Shown here one piece after another: positions 10,725 to 18,866 of a stretch of DNA of 28,868 bases (position 1 is its first letter; every line of letters begins with the position of its first letter). A program made the translations under genes and the position numbers. The DNA is taken from assembly GCA_018067325.1 (NCBI GenBank), contig JAGPUU010000453.1, forward strand, positions 1 through 28,868, in the 5' to 3' direction. The notes under the pieces are model-generated. The model saw only the letters and a program-made list of their open reading frames with translations, did no database searches and was not told the DNA's origin. The stretch is from Amphritea sp. Lineage in GTDB: Bacteria; Pseudomonadota; Gammaproteobacteria; Pseudomonadales; Balneatricaceae.

Positions 10725-11282
10725 TCAGGGTAGCTCAGGGCGATAGTATTCAGGCAGCAGGTCCTGTATCACTTCACTGTTCTGCGCCCAGCTATGACAA
10801 CTGTTAACCATCAGAGAGGCCCCCAGCTTCATCACTTCTAGATCACTGTTTGGCCAAACCGCCTGAATCGTAGTTGTCGCTATTACGGGTAACAACTCAT
10901 TCAAGTGAGTACACCCACGAAATCCACCGATTAACGCTTTACATTCTCGATGCCAACCAGGGCCAATTCGGGTTCCTTCAAGCTGACTAAATGACTCAGT
11001 AACTCTGGGGCAGATAGAAAAAGGGGAAGCATCAATAAAAGCTTCCACTCTGTGAATCAGCAACCGCTGATCCAACGTGACCCGCAGCCCCAGATCATGA
11101 AAAGCCTCACCAGCAGGAACTTCACCCCCTCGGGGTAGCGGCACAGTCTCTACTTTTATATCGGTCATTCGCGCTTCGACATCCCACAAACCATCGTCAC
11201 GAAGGTATGCACAACACTCAACTGAACGCCGGTGTTGTAACTTTCGCGATGCAGATTTAGACAGGGAACTGGACTGCGTCAT
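10725..11282 (-). CDS. DUF2889 family protein
   Basis: Conserved protein of unknown function, 185 residues. DUF2889 signatures are clear: RRSVECCAYLRDDGLWDVEA (19-38), FHDLGLRVTLD, HRVEAFIDASPFSICP (77-92), GTRIGPGW (103-110), GGFRGCTHLNELL (119-131) and a C-terminal NSCHSW. The conserved Cys91, Cys124, His126 and Cys162 could build a metal or catalytic site, but that is inference. No signal peptide is visible, so it is probably cytoplasmic. It sits between fadD (25 bp upstream) and the isomerase gene (25 bp downstream) on the same strand, which implies a role in acyl-CoA metabolism. Confidence 0.84.
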   Translation of the reverse strand: MTQSSSLSKSASRKLQHRRSVECCAYLRDDGLWDVEARMTDIKVETVPLPRGGEVPAGEAFHDLGLRVTLDQRLLIHRVEAFIDASPFSICPRVTESFSQLEGTRIGPGWHRECKALIGGFRGCTHLNELLPVIATTTIQAVWPNSDLEVMKLGASLMVNSCHSWAQNSEVIQDLLPEYYRPELP

Positions 11283-11307
11283 AACGGTTTACCCAGCCAA
11301 CAGAGGA

Positions 11308-12960
11308 TCAAACTGACTTCTCACTGCGAAGCATTCGACGAAGTACTTTTCCCACATTTGATTTAGGCAGCTCATCGGTAAACTCAACAATTTTTGGCAC
11401 TTTATAAGGTGTCAGACGCTCCTTACACCAGGCACGGATCTCTTGAGTACTAACCTCTCCTTTAGCCACAATAAAGATTTTAACTACCTCACCGCTATGG
11501 GGATCAGGCTCACCAATTGCAGCACATTCGACGACCTCAGGGTGCAGGGTAACAATATCTTCAATCTCATTAGGGTAGACGTTGAAACCGGATACATTGA
11601 TCATATCTTTGGCCCGGTCAACGATGCGCAGATAACCATCTGTTTCCTGTACAGCGATATCCCCGGTAATAAAATAGCCATCATCAGTAAAGCAGCTGGC
11701 GGTGGCCTTCTCTCTCTGCCAGTAACCCAGCATCACTTGCGGGCCTTTTACACAAAGCTCGCCAGGTTCCCCTGCCTCTAATGTCTGACCATCAGTACCA
11801 ATAATCTTCACATCGGTTTCTGCAACAGGAGGCCCGATGGTGCCCACCCTTATATTCTTTGGTGGGTTCATCGCTACGGCGGGGGAGGTTTCAGTCAGAC
11901 CATAAGCCTCCAGCACCTGACATCCGGTTAGCTCTTCCCAGGCGGTGGCCGCATCCAAAGTAAGGGCCATGCCTCCTGACAGCGTCACTTTCAAATGACT
12001 GAAATCGATTGCAGAACTGTCTTTATGATTACAGATTGCCACAAACAAAGTATTCAATCCGATAAAAGCTGAGATCGAGTGTTTACGCAGCTCTTTGATA
12101 AAACCTGGAATATCCCTGGGGTTAGCAATCAGAATATTGTTACCCCCTAACTCCAGTACCGCCATAGTGATCGTGAAGGCGTAGATATGATAAAGCGGCA
12201 ACGGTGCAACCACCTTCTCCGCCCAATGTTTGTCGGCGTCGGAAATAAGTTTAACGCCCTGCAGAAAGTTCGATAGTAAGTTCGCATGGGTCAGCATTGC
12301 CCCCTTGGAAACTCCGGTAGTACCACCGGTGTATTGAAGCACCGCGATATCAGCCGGTTGAGATAATATAAGATTCGGCCGTTGACCCCGCTTCTGATTC
12401 AGAACATCACGCAGCTCGACCGCCTGAGGCAGATGATAAGCCGGCTCCATTTTTTTCAGATACTTGACCACAGCATTCATTAGCACCCGTTTAAGGGGGG
12501 GGTGAAGATCTGCAATCTGGGTGGTAAAGACATACTTAATACCGGTATTAGCAATTATCTTATCGACATTGTGGGCTACCCCTTTGTAAACCACTAACGC
12601 CTTAGCACCGGAGTCATTAAACTGATTTTCCAGTTCTCTGGGGGTATAGAGTGGATTGGTATTCACCACGATCAATCCAGCTTTCAACGCACCAAACAGG
12701 GCAACCGGATACTGATTTAAATTAGGCAGCTGAATAGCGATACGGTCACCGGGAAGCAAATCGGTTTCCTGTTGAAGGTATACAGCAAAAGCATCGGAAA
12801 GCTGTCCAAGCTTTCTATAGCTCATCTCGTTGCCAAAGCTGGTAAACGCCGGGCGATCCGCATAGTCATTGACCATCCGTTTTAAAGCATCGACCAGGTT
12901 TTTATAACCATGGGGATTCAGACTTTCTGGAATCGATCCGGCGCGTGTTTCTTGATCCAT
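11308..12960 (-). CDS. fadD: Long-chain-fatty-acid--CoA ligase
   Basis: Activates free fatty acids to acyl-CoA via an acyl-AMP intermediate. The protein has 550 residues with ANL-superfamily motifs in order: the ATP/phosphate loop YTGGTTGVSKGAMLTH (210-225), PLPLYHIYAFT, the adenine motif EAYGLTETSP, GYFITGDIA, the hinge DRAKDMINVSGFNVYPNEIE, and the C-terminal catalytic lysine in SNVGK (Lys538). The N-terminus (GYKNLVDALKRM...RPAFTSFG...SYRKLGQLSDAFA) is that of canonical long-chain FadD rather than medium-chain or DmdB-type ligases. The ATG is preceded by AGGG at about 8 nt. A short palindrome lies 37-54 bp upstream of the start (see separate entry). It heads a likely three-gene transcript with DUF2889 and the isomerase. 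Confidence 0.95.
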   Translation of the reverse strand: MDQETRAGSIPESLNPHGYKNLVDALKRMVNDYADRPAFTSFGNEMSYRKLGQLSDAFAVYLQQETDLLPGDRIAIQLPNLNQYPVALFGALKAGLIVVNTNPLYTPRELENQFNDSGAKALVVYKGVAHNVDKIIANTGIKYVFTTQIADLHPPLKRVLMNAVVKYLKKMEPAYHLPQAVELRDVLNQKRGQRPNLILSQPADIAVLQYTGGTTGVSKGAMLTHANLLSNFLQGVKLISDADKHWAEKVVAPLPLYHIYAFTITMAVLELGGNNILIANPRDIPGFIKELRKHSISAFIGLNTLFVAICNHKDSSAIDFSHLKVTLSGGMALTLDAATAWEELTGCQVLEAYGLTETSPAVAMNPPKNIRVGTIGPPVAETDVKIIGTDGQTLEAGEPGELCVKGPQVMLGYWQREKATASCFTDDGYFITGDIAVQETDGYLRIVDRAKDMINVSGFNVYPNEIEDIVTLHPEVVECAAIGEPDPHSGEVVKIFIVAKGEVSTQEIRAWCKERLTPYKVPKIVEFTDELPKSNVGKVLRRMLRSEKSV

Positions 12961-12996
12961 TTTCAGACCCTGTCAGCTGTTATTGTTGTTATTTGT

Positions 12997-13014
12997 TCTT
13001 ACATTGCTCTATGT
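12997..13014. promoter_or_regulatory. Palindrome TTACAT-N6-ATGTAA upstream of fadD
   Basis: Perfect 6 bp arms separated by TGCTCT lie between the fadD start and the SCP2 gene. Size and position fit a repressor operator or a promoter-proximal hairpin. The regulator is unknown, and a chance palindrome in AT-rich DNA is possible. Confidence 0.35.
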
Positions 13015-13111
13015 AAAGCTCTACACCTAACCTGTTCACTTCAGCATAAGAGATCAGATAAAAAAGTCTAATTAAATCAGAAACAAACATGATTCAGTGT
13101 CGCTTTTTACG

Positions 13112-13429
13112 TCAACCAACAGGAAATAGCGTTTCCAACCGGGTAGCCAGCATGATATCGCCTTCAGCGCGTATCTTGCCGCTCATGAAGGCCTGCATAC
13201 CATTAGCTTCACCACTCAACACTTCACTAAAAGTCTGGTTATCCATCAACAAGACAACGCTGGGGTCATCATGCTCACCCTTTCCCAGCGTGCAGTCTCC
13301 TTCTGAAATTGCCGCAAAGTAGGCGTCACCTTCGTCCAGTTTATACTGAAACACTGCATCTAAACCGTTAGCGGCTGAGCTACTAAAGCGTCCTACCATC
13401 TCCTCAAACATAGCCTGAGTATCTGACAT
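13112..13429 (-). CDS. SCP2 sterol/lipid-carrier domain protein
   Basis: Small SCP2-fold protein of 105 residues; such domains bind acyl-CoAs, fatty acids or sterols in a hydrophobic pocket. It shows AVFQYKLDEGDAYFAAISEGDCTLGKG and VVLLMDNQTFSEVLSGEANGMQAFMSGKIRAEGDIMLATRLETLF, the typical strand-helix pattern with the C-terminal GxAFMSGKIxxxGD motif. The open frame runs to an ATG at 13552. The start at 13429 is preferred because GGAG lies 7 nt before it, the SCP2 domain begins there, and the region between carries an intercistronic hairpin. It lies 156 bp after the acyl-CoA dehydrogenase stop on the same strand. It may present acyl chains to the dehydrogenase or shuttle them from membranes (inference). 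Confidence 0.85.
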   Translation of the reverse strand: MSDTQAMFEEMVGRFSSSAANGLDAVFQYKLDEGDAYFAAISEGDCTLGKGEHDDPSVVLLMDNQTFSEVLSGEANGMQAFMSGKIRAEGDIMLATRLETLFPVG

Positions 13430-13502
13430 CGTTGTCTCCATATTCTTTGTTGCCGACGTTGATTCGGGAGAAATCAATCGTCGAAGTCTGTAATTTAGAT
13501 TC

Positions 13503-13532
13503 AGCAGGCCGGAAACTGTAGCCCGACCTGCT
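13503..13532 (-). other. Intercistronic hairpin between acyl-CoA dehydrogenase and SCP2 genes
   Basis: In minus-strand RNA the arms AGCAGGUCGG and CCGGCCUGCU form a 10 bp stem with one G-U pair and a 10-nt loop. No U tract follows, so it looks like an mRNA-processing or stability element rather than a terminator. Confidence 0.5.
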
Positions 13533-13585
13533 GCGGTTCGAAGTAACTTCATCGTCTGTTATTCAATGCTTATTTTCATCGCTGA

Positions 13586-15385
13586 TCAAAAAGAGAACTC
13601 AGCCTCATCCATTTCTAGCAAATTATCAGCACCAGAATCGATCGTTGCTTCAAGAGTTAGCGTACGGGGCAGGATGCGTTCAAAGTAGAATCGGGCGGTC
13701 TTTATTTTAGCGGCATAGAAAGCCCCATCACCCTCGCCCTCAACCAGTTTTTCCTGTGCGGTTACAGCCATCCGAGCCCAGAGATATGCCATAGTGATAT
13801 AGCCCGAGTACATCAGGTAATCCACCGATGCAGCGCCCACTTCTTCACGATTTTGCATCGCTTTCATACCGATACGCATGGTCAGATCGGCCCATTCCTG
13901 GTTTAAGCGCGCCAAAGGATTGATAAACCCTTGCATCGACTTATTCTCAGCCTGTGACTCACAGAATTTATGTACCACCTTAGTAAAGGACTTCAGAGAC
14001 TCGCCTTGAGTCATCAGTACTTTTCGCCCTAGCAGGTCGAGTGCCTGAATACCGGTTGTGCCTTCGTATAGCATGGAGATACGACTATCACGAACATTCT
14101 GCTCCATACCCCACTCACTGATATAACCATGACCGCCAAAGATCTGTAGCCCCTGGTTAGCAGATTCAAAACCGGTCTCAGTCAGAAAGGCTTTCGCTAT
14201 CGGAGTCAAGAAGGCTAACTGTGTATCTGCTTCCTGGCGTTCGCTCTCATCGGTGGTCAGGCCGGCCTTGTCCACTAACTGAGCACAGTAATAGATCAGT
14301 GCCCGACCGCCCTCAGCAAAAGCTTTCTGGGTTAGCAACATACGCCGAACATCTGGATGCACAATAATAGGGTCAGCGGCTTTATCCGGACAGGCAGGTC
14401 CATTTAAAGCTCGCATCTGCAAACGATCCCGGGCATAAGCCAGGGAATTCTGATACCCCCACTCGGTGTGAGCCAGTCCCTGCAAAGCGGTGCCAATACG
14501 CGCAGTGTTCATAAAGGTGAACATACAGTTCAGGCCCCGGTTTTGCTCACCGATAAGGTAGCCTGTAGCCGCATCAAAGTTCATCACACAGGTAGCGTTA
14601 CCATGGATACCCATCTTATGTTCCAGGGCACCACAACTGAGGCTGTTCCGCTCACCAATATTGCCGCTATCCTCTGGGAGGAACTTAGGCACAATAAACA
14701 GAGAGATTCCTTTGGTACCTGCTGGAGCATCCGGTAGCCTGGCTAATACAATATGGACAATATTCTCAGCCATATCGTGCTCGCCCGCCGAGATAAAGAT
14801 CTTAGTGCCACTAATCTTATAACTACCATCAACCTGAGGCTCCGCCTTAGTTCTCAACATCCCCAGATCGGTGCCACAATGAGACTCTGTCAGACACATA
14901 GTGCCAGTCCACTCACCACTGATAAGTTTGGTCAGGTAGGTCTGCTTCTGATCATCAGTACCATGAGCCTCAATGGTATTCATCGCCCCGTGACTCAGCC
15001 CCGGATACATACTCCATGACCAGTTGGCAGTACCCACCAGTTCGTTCAATATGATGCCGACCGATTCAGGTAATCCCTGGCCGCCCCACTTAGGATCATG
15101 TGCCAGCGATGGCCAACCGCCCTCAACAAACTGTTGATAAGCTTCTTTAAAACCTTTTGGCGTTGTTACTTCGCCTTCATTCAGCTGACAACCTTCACGG
15201 TCACCTACTGAATTCAGAGGCGCCAGTACCCGCTCTGAGAATTTCGCCCCCTCTTCCAGAATAGCGCTCAGCATATCCGGAGTCGCTTCCTCACAGCCTG
15301 GCAGGCTCTTATAGTGCTGTTCACTCTCCAGCATCTCATCCAGTACAAACTGAATATCCCTCAGGGGCGCTTTATAATCTGGCAT
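13586..15385 (-). CDS. Long acyl-CoA dehydrogenase (about 600 aa, FadE1/FadE2-like)
   Basis: FAD-dependent oxidation of acyl-CoA to trans-2-enoyl-CoA, the first step of beta-oxidation. The 599-residue length and the N-terminus MPDYKAPLRDIQFVLDEML place it in the long bacterial acyl-CoA dehydrogenase group that includes Pseudomonas FadE1/FadE2 and DmdC. Visible motifs are MCLTESHCGTDLG (163-175), KISGTKIFISAGEHD (190-204), NRGLNCMFTFMNTARIGTALQG, QIFGGHGYISEWGMEQ (414-429) and the catalytic base Glu441 in LYEGTTGIQALDLLGRK. The start has a strong GAGGTG ribosome site 6 nt upstream. Context (FadD, FadB, isomerase) favours fatty-acid oxidation over the methylmercaptopropionate role of DmdC. It begins its own transcript, downstream of the Usp-gene terminator. 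Confidence 0.93.
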   Translation of the reverse strand: MPDYKAPLRDIQFVLDEMLESEQHYKSLPGCEEATPDMLSAILEEGAKFSERVLAPLNSVGDREGCQLNEGEVTTPKGFKEAYQQFVEGGWPSLAHDPKWGGQGLPESVGIILNELVGTANWSWSMYPGLSHGAMNTIEAHGTDDQKQTYLTKLISGEWTGTMCLTESHCGTDLGMLRTKAEPQVDGSYKISGTKIFISAGEHDMAENIVHIVLARLPDAPAGTKGISLFIVPKFLPEDSGNIGERNSLSCGALEHKMGIHGNATCVMNFDAATGYLIGEQNRGLNCMFTFMNTARIGTALQGLAHTEWGYQNSLAYARDRLQMRALNGPACPDKAADPIIVHPDVRRMLLTQKAFAEGGRALIYYCAQLVDKAGLTTDESERQEADTQLAFLTPIAKAFLTETGFESANQGLQIFGGHGYISEWGMEQNVRDSRISMLYEGTTGIQALDLLGRKVLMTQGESLKSFTKVVHKFCESQAENKSMQGFINPLARLNQEWADLTMRIGMKAMQNREEVGAASVDYLMYSGYITMAYLWARMAVTAQEKLVEGEGDGAFYAAKIKTARFYFERILPRTLTLEATIDSGADNLLEMDEAEFSF

Positions 15386-15453
15386 GCTTACACCTCGGTT
15401 GACCTGTAACGCTATCTGTATATGAAATACAAATATCTATTGTTATTAATATG

Positions 15454-15470
15454 ATAGATCTAGGATCTAT
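15454..15470. promoter_or_regulatory. Perfect palindrome ATAGATC-N3-GATCTAT upstream of acyl-CoA dehydrogenase gene
   Basis: Seven-base arms with a TAG centre lie about 70-85 bp before the dehydrogenase start, inside the 261 bp gap between it and the Usp gene. Read on the minus strand, a TAATAG-like -10 overlaps the palindrome, with TTGTTA about 18 nt upstream as a possible -35. It could be an operator. The rest of the 15386-15646 gap is AT-rich and holds only the Usp-gene terminator. Confidence 0.42.
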
Positions 15471-15601
15471 TAAGCGCCCGACTTAACCAATAACAAAAGC
15501 TTTCAACTTTACTGACACAAAAAACCAAAACGCATTAAAATTAAAATTTTTCCTATAAAATCAACAATATATAAAATAGTTAAGAATTTGTTTTTATTAA
15601 C

Positions 15602-15626
15602 AAAAAAGCCCGCAAATGCGGGCTTT
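15602..15626 (-). terminator. Rho-independent terminator after the Usp gene
   Basis: The arms AAAGCCCGC (15605-15613) and GCGGGCTTT (15618-15626) flank an AAAT loop. On the minus strand GCGGGC is followed by six U. It closes the YCF48-MMPL-Usp transcript before the acyl-CoA dehydrogenase gene. Confidence 0.88.
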
Positions 15627-15646
15627 AATTGTAGACAGAGCATTTC

Positions 15647-16483
15647 CTACTGATTAAGGATAGGTACCAATCCTTCAGAGAACCCCGCCCGCAGAACTAA
15701 AATATCGCAGTCCAGCCGCGGCAAAATCCGCTCAGCGGTATTACCGAGCAACGCCCCTTTCAATCCGCCATGAGCTCGGGTCCCAATCACCACCAATCTG
15801 GCTTCAAGCTCGTCAGCTGCCTTAGGAATCCAGTGTTCTGCAGGTCCCTCTCCCACCGCTAAAGCCTCGACACCCAACTTCAACTGAGACAATAGCGATT
15901 CCATTGCCCCCCGGGCCTGCTTCTCTATCAAAGCTGTAGACTGCGACTGAGGATCTGCACCCATCATTGGCGAGGGACAGGCTACCGCCCCGGCCAAACT
16001 AGAATCGGTCACCCGTGCTATCTGGGCCGCCACTTTCAGCAGATCATCATTAAGTTGTTGCTGGTGTTGATCTGACGTCAGGGGATTCACCGCTGCCATT
16101 ACAACACCCTCATGCCATAGATGATCATGTTTAACCATCAATACCGGACAGGGAAGATCACGCAGAATCTGTCCATCCAAAGAGGTCATAAAACCACTTT
16201 TACGAGGGTCACAGCTTTTTATCAACAAGCCAAAGCGTTGTTTAGCCCAAAGTCTTTCAAGTAATTTCAGTAACTTAGACTTAGGCGTACAACGAAATGA
16301 TGCTGCAATCCCCTCCGATTCCAGCTGAGTAGCCAGCTGGCTGGCTTTATCTGCATCATCACCTACCCAAACAATTTCAATCGAACAGTTCAGACGGCTA
16401 GCAATTAATCGACTGCGCTGCAGCGCCAGGCAGGCCTGATCCTGTTGATCCATAACCAGCAATAGCTGTTTATTAAACAACAT
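15647..16483 (-). CDS. Universal stress protein, two tandem UspA domains
   Basis: Tandem Usp protein (278 residues) of the UspE-like layout. The second domain carries the ATP-binding signature VVIGTRAHGGLKGALLGNTAERIL, fitting G-2x-G-9x-G-(S/T/N), then the final strand CDILVLRA. The first domain (QLLLVMDQQDQACLALQRS... PCPVLMVKHD) lacks a recognisable phosphate loop, as is common in tandem Usp proteins. Two adjacent ATG codons exist; the second (16483) is 6 nt from a perfect GGAGG, while the first is only 3 nt away, so 16483 is chosen. The gene overlaps the 3' end of the MMPL gene by about 11 nt, suggesting translational coupling with the exporter, and a terminator follows. Confidence 0.86.
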   Translation of the reverse strand: MLFNKQLLLVMDQQDQACLALQRSRLIASRLNCSIEIVWVGDDADKASQLATQLESEGIAASFRCTPKSKLLKLLERLWAKQRFGLLIKSCDPRKSGFMTSLDGQILRDLPCPVLMVKHDHLWHEGVVMAAVNPLTSDQHQQQLNDDLLKVAAQIARVTDSSLAGAVACPSPMMGADPQSQSTALIEKQARGAMESLLSQLKLGVEALAVGEGPAEHWIPKAADELEARLVVIGTRAHGGLKGALLGNTAERILPRLDCDILVLRAGFSEGLVPILNQ

Positions 16484-18866
16484 CATTCACCTCCAGGTCA
16501 GAGCTTATTGGCTGTTTAGACCCGGAAGCCGGGCCACAATTAAGAAGACATGCCAGAGCAGGAAGCAAAATCAGGGCACCCAGCATATTCCACAGGAACA
16601 TAAAGGTAAGCAAGATCCCCATATCTGCCTGAAACTTGATGGGAGAGAGTACCCAGAGCACTACTCCGATTGCCAGTGTTAAGCCGGTAAAGGCAACCGA
16701 CTTCCCGGTGGTTTCAAGGGTATTGAGATAGGCCTCTTTGAGGGGAAGCCCCTGCACCAGATAGGTATTCATTTTAGAGTAGATATAGATGCCATAATCC
16801 ACCCCAATACCGACCCCCAGAGCGATAACCGGAAGGGTGGCTACTTTCACGCCGATTCCCATACTCGCCATCAGTGCCTGACAGAGTATCGAAGTCAGTG
16901 CCAGCGGCGCGATAATACAGACCAGGGTTTTCAAAGAACGGAAAGTCAATAAGCAGAGTAACCCCACAACCCCATATACCCATGCCAGCATTTGGTATTG
17001 AGCGGTTCCGATCACCTCATTAGTTGCCGCTTCAAATCCTGAATTACCGGCGGCCATTTCAAAGTTAATCTCTTCAGAATCGTTCGCTGCGGCAAACTGA
17101 TCAACCGCCGCAGTCAACCGCTCCAGCGTTGCCGCTTTGTGGTCATCCAGAAAGATTATCACCGGCAACAATGAGCAGGAGGGATTCATCAGCCCGGCCG
17201 GCACATAAGACAGCGATGCATTAATAACCAACTGATTACGACTGACCGTTCGCCACTTCAAACTGCCCTCATTTAACCCAGCGGTTACCCGTTTGGAAAC
17301 ATCGACTAGCGACACACTCGACTGCACACCCTCAATATTGGTCAGGTAATACTGAAACCTGTCCACCAGCGCCAGTGAGGTAAAACTGGAACACTGCTCT
17401 GCTTCTGTGGCAACCATCACCACGAAAATATCACTTGAAGTAGAGTAGTTCTCTGTAATGAAACGATTATCGGTGTTATAGCGGGAGTCCTGCCGTAGCT
17501 CTGGAGCACCCGTATCCAGATCACCTATCTGCAGATTTTGCCCCTGATACAACCCGCCCATTAATAGTAACAAGGCGACAGTAACCGCAAACAAAGCACC
17601 CTTAGGTTGTGAAAACCAAGTCAGTTTTCGCCAAAATCTATTCTGATTTTGTTCTGCCCGACGTGCCCGCTGCGTGGCATGATCACCAATTCCCACCAGC
17701 GACATGATCACTGGCAACAGAAACAGGTTAGTCAAAATAATCACAGCGACGCCTAGAGAGGCGGCAATCGCCAGGTCCTGAATCACCTGAATTTCAATAA
17801 CGATAAGGGTGATAAAACCGAGACCATCCGACAAAAGCGCGGTTAATCCCGGAATATATAACGCCCGAAAAGCCCGTCGGGCTGCAAGCCAACTGTCCGC
17901 GCCCCGGGCGCTTTCCTGTGCAATAGTATTAACAATCTGCACACCATGACTCACGGCTATCGCAAACACCAGAAATGGCACCAGCATAGAATACGGGTCC
18001 AACCCATAACCCAATAGTTTCAATAGCCCCAGCTGCCAGATAACCGCAATCACTGAACAACCCAGCGGCACCAGCGTGCCCGTAATACTTCTTGAATAGA
18101 GGTAAAGGAGAATCAGGGTAATTAGCATCGCGATGCCAAAGAACACGGCGACCTGAGCCGCGCCTTCGATCAGATCACCGACGACTTTAGCAAAACCGGT
18201 GATATGAATACTGACACTGTCTGAGCTGTACTTATCCCGAATGAGGCTTTCCAGCTGCTGCGAAAGTTCCTGATAATTAAGTTTTTCACCGGTATCCGGG
18301 TGCTTATCAAACAGCGGCACCTGGACAATTGCCGAACGGAAATCATTCGCCACCAGACGGCCTACCTGACCAGAGCGCAATACATTAACCCGCACTTGCT
18401 CTAGCGTTTCTGAAGAACCATCGTATTCAGCCGGGATCACCGGGCCGCCAACAAATCCCTCTTCCGTTACTTCTGTCCAGCGTACATTAGGAGTCCAGAT
18501 GGACTTCAATGCCGAACGATCCACACCGGGAATAAAGAACAGTTCATCGGTGATTTGTTGCAATGTTTGCTGAAACTCTGCGGTAAATATATCTCCTTCA
18601 TTTACCGCTACGGCAACCCGAATACTGTTGCCCAAACCCGCAAGGTCATCACGGTTTTTCAAATAGTTCTCAACATAGGGATGAGAAGTGGGAATCATTT
18701 TTACGAAGCTGGCATCCGGGCGAATCTGCATCGCCTGCCAGGCAAGAAAGAGCGTTACTAAGGAGAAAACCACCAATACCAGAATGCGTCGATGAAACAG
18801 AAAACGTTCAGCAAATTCTTCGGAGGCTTTAATCGGCGCCAATAAGAGTTGAGATAGTTTATTCAT
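16473..18866 (-). CDS. MMPL/RND-superfamily transporter (HAE-3-like)
   Basis: Large inner-membrane transporter of 797 residues with the duplicated RND/MMPL plan. TM1 is at about 27-43 (ILVLVVFSLVTLFLAW), followed by a periplasmic loop (PDASFVKMIPTSHPYVENYLKNRDDLAG). A TM bundle comes next (VAVFFGIAMLITLILLYLYSRS through VPFLVFAIAVSHGVQIVN), then a second loop and TM bundle with PVIALGVGIGVDYGIYIYSKM. The Asp of the second bundle fits a proton-relay residue; the first bundle has AVSHG without an Asp at that site. Family members move lipids, hopanoids or other hydrophobic compounds. The start at 18866 has GGAG at 7 nt and overlaps the YCF48 gene by 8 nt, so the two are translationally coupled. 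The substrate is probably lipidic given the neighbours (inference). Confidence 0.88.
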   Translation of the reverse strand: MNKLSQLLLAPIKASEEFAERFLFHRRILVLVVFSLVTLFLAWQAMQIRPDASFVKMIPTSHPYVENYLKNRDDLAGLGNSIRVAVAVNEGDIFTAEFQQTLQQITDELFFIPGVDRSALKSIWTPNVRWTEVTEEGFVGGPVIPAEYDGSSETLEQVRVNVLRSGQVGRLVANDFRSAIVQVPLFDKHPDTGEKLNYQELSQQLESLIRDKYSSDSVSIHITGFAKVVGDLIEGAAQVAVFFGIAMLITLILLYLYSRSITGTLVPLGCSVIAVIWQLGLLKLLGYGLDPYSMLVPFLVFAIAVSHGVQIVNTIAQESARGADSWLAARRAFRALYIPGLTALLSDGLGFITLIVIEIQVIQDLAIAASLGVAVIILTNLFLLPVIMSLVGIGDHATQRARRAEQNQNRFWRKLTWFSQPKGALFAVTVALLLLMGGLYQGQNLQIGDLDTGAPELRQDSRYNTDNRFITENYSTSSDIFVVMVATEAEQCSSFTSLALVDRFQYYLTNIEGVQSSVSLVDVSKRVTAGLNEGSLKWRTVSRNQLVINASLSYVPAGLMNPSCSLLPVIIFLDDHKAATLERLTAAVDQFAAANDSEEINFEMAAGNSGFEAATNEVIGTAQYQMLAWVYGVVGLLCLLTFRSLKTLVCIIAPLALTSILCQALMASMGIGVKVATLPVIALGVGIGVDYGIYIYSKMNTYLVQGLPLKEAYLNTLETTGKSVAFTGLTLAIGVVLWVLSPIKFQADMGILLTFMFLWNMLGALILLPALACLLNCGPASGSKQPISSDLEVNDVV

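Noticed and set aside
13430..13552. SCP2 protein starting at the ATG at 13552
   Set aside because: No ribosome site there, the added 41 residues are basic and unlike SCP2, and the stretch holds an intercistronic hairpin.
11308..15385. fadD, acyl-CoA dehydrogenase and crotonase as a dmdBCD-type DMSP/methylmercaptopropionate pathway
   Set aside because: The ligase N-terminus is that of long-chain FadD, and the crotonase lacks the hydratase glutamates required by DmdD. Context with fadBA and SCP2 fits ordinary fatty acids.
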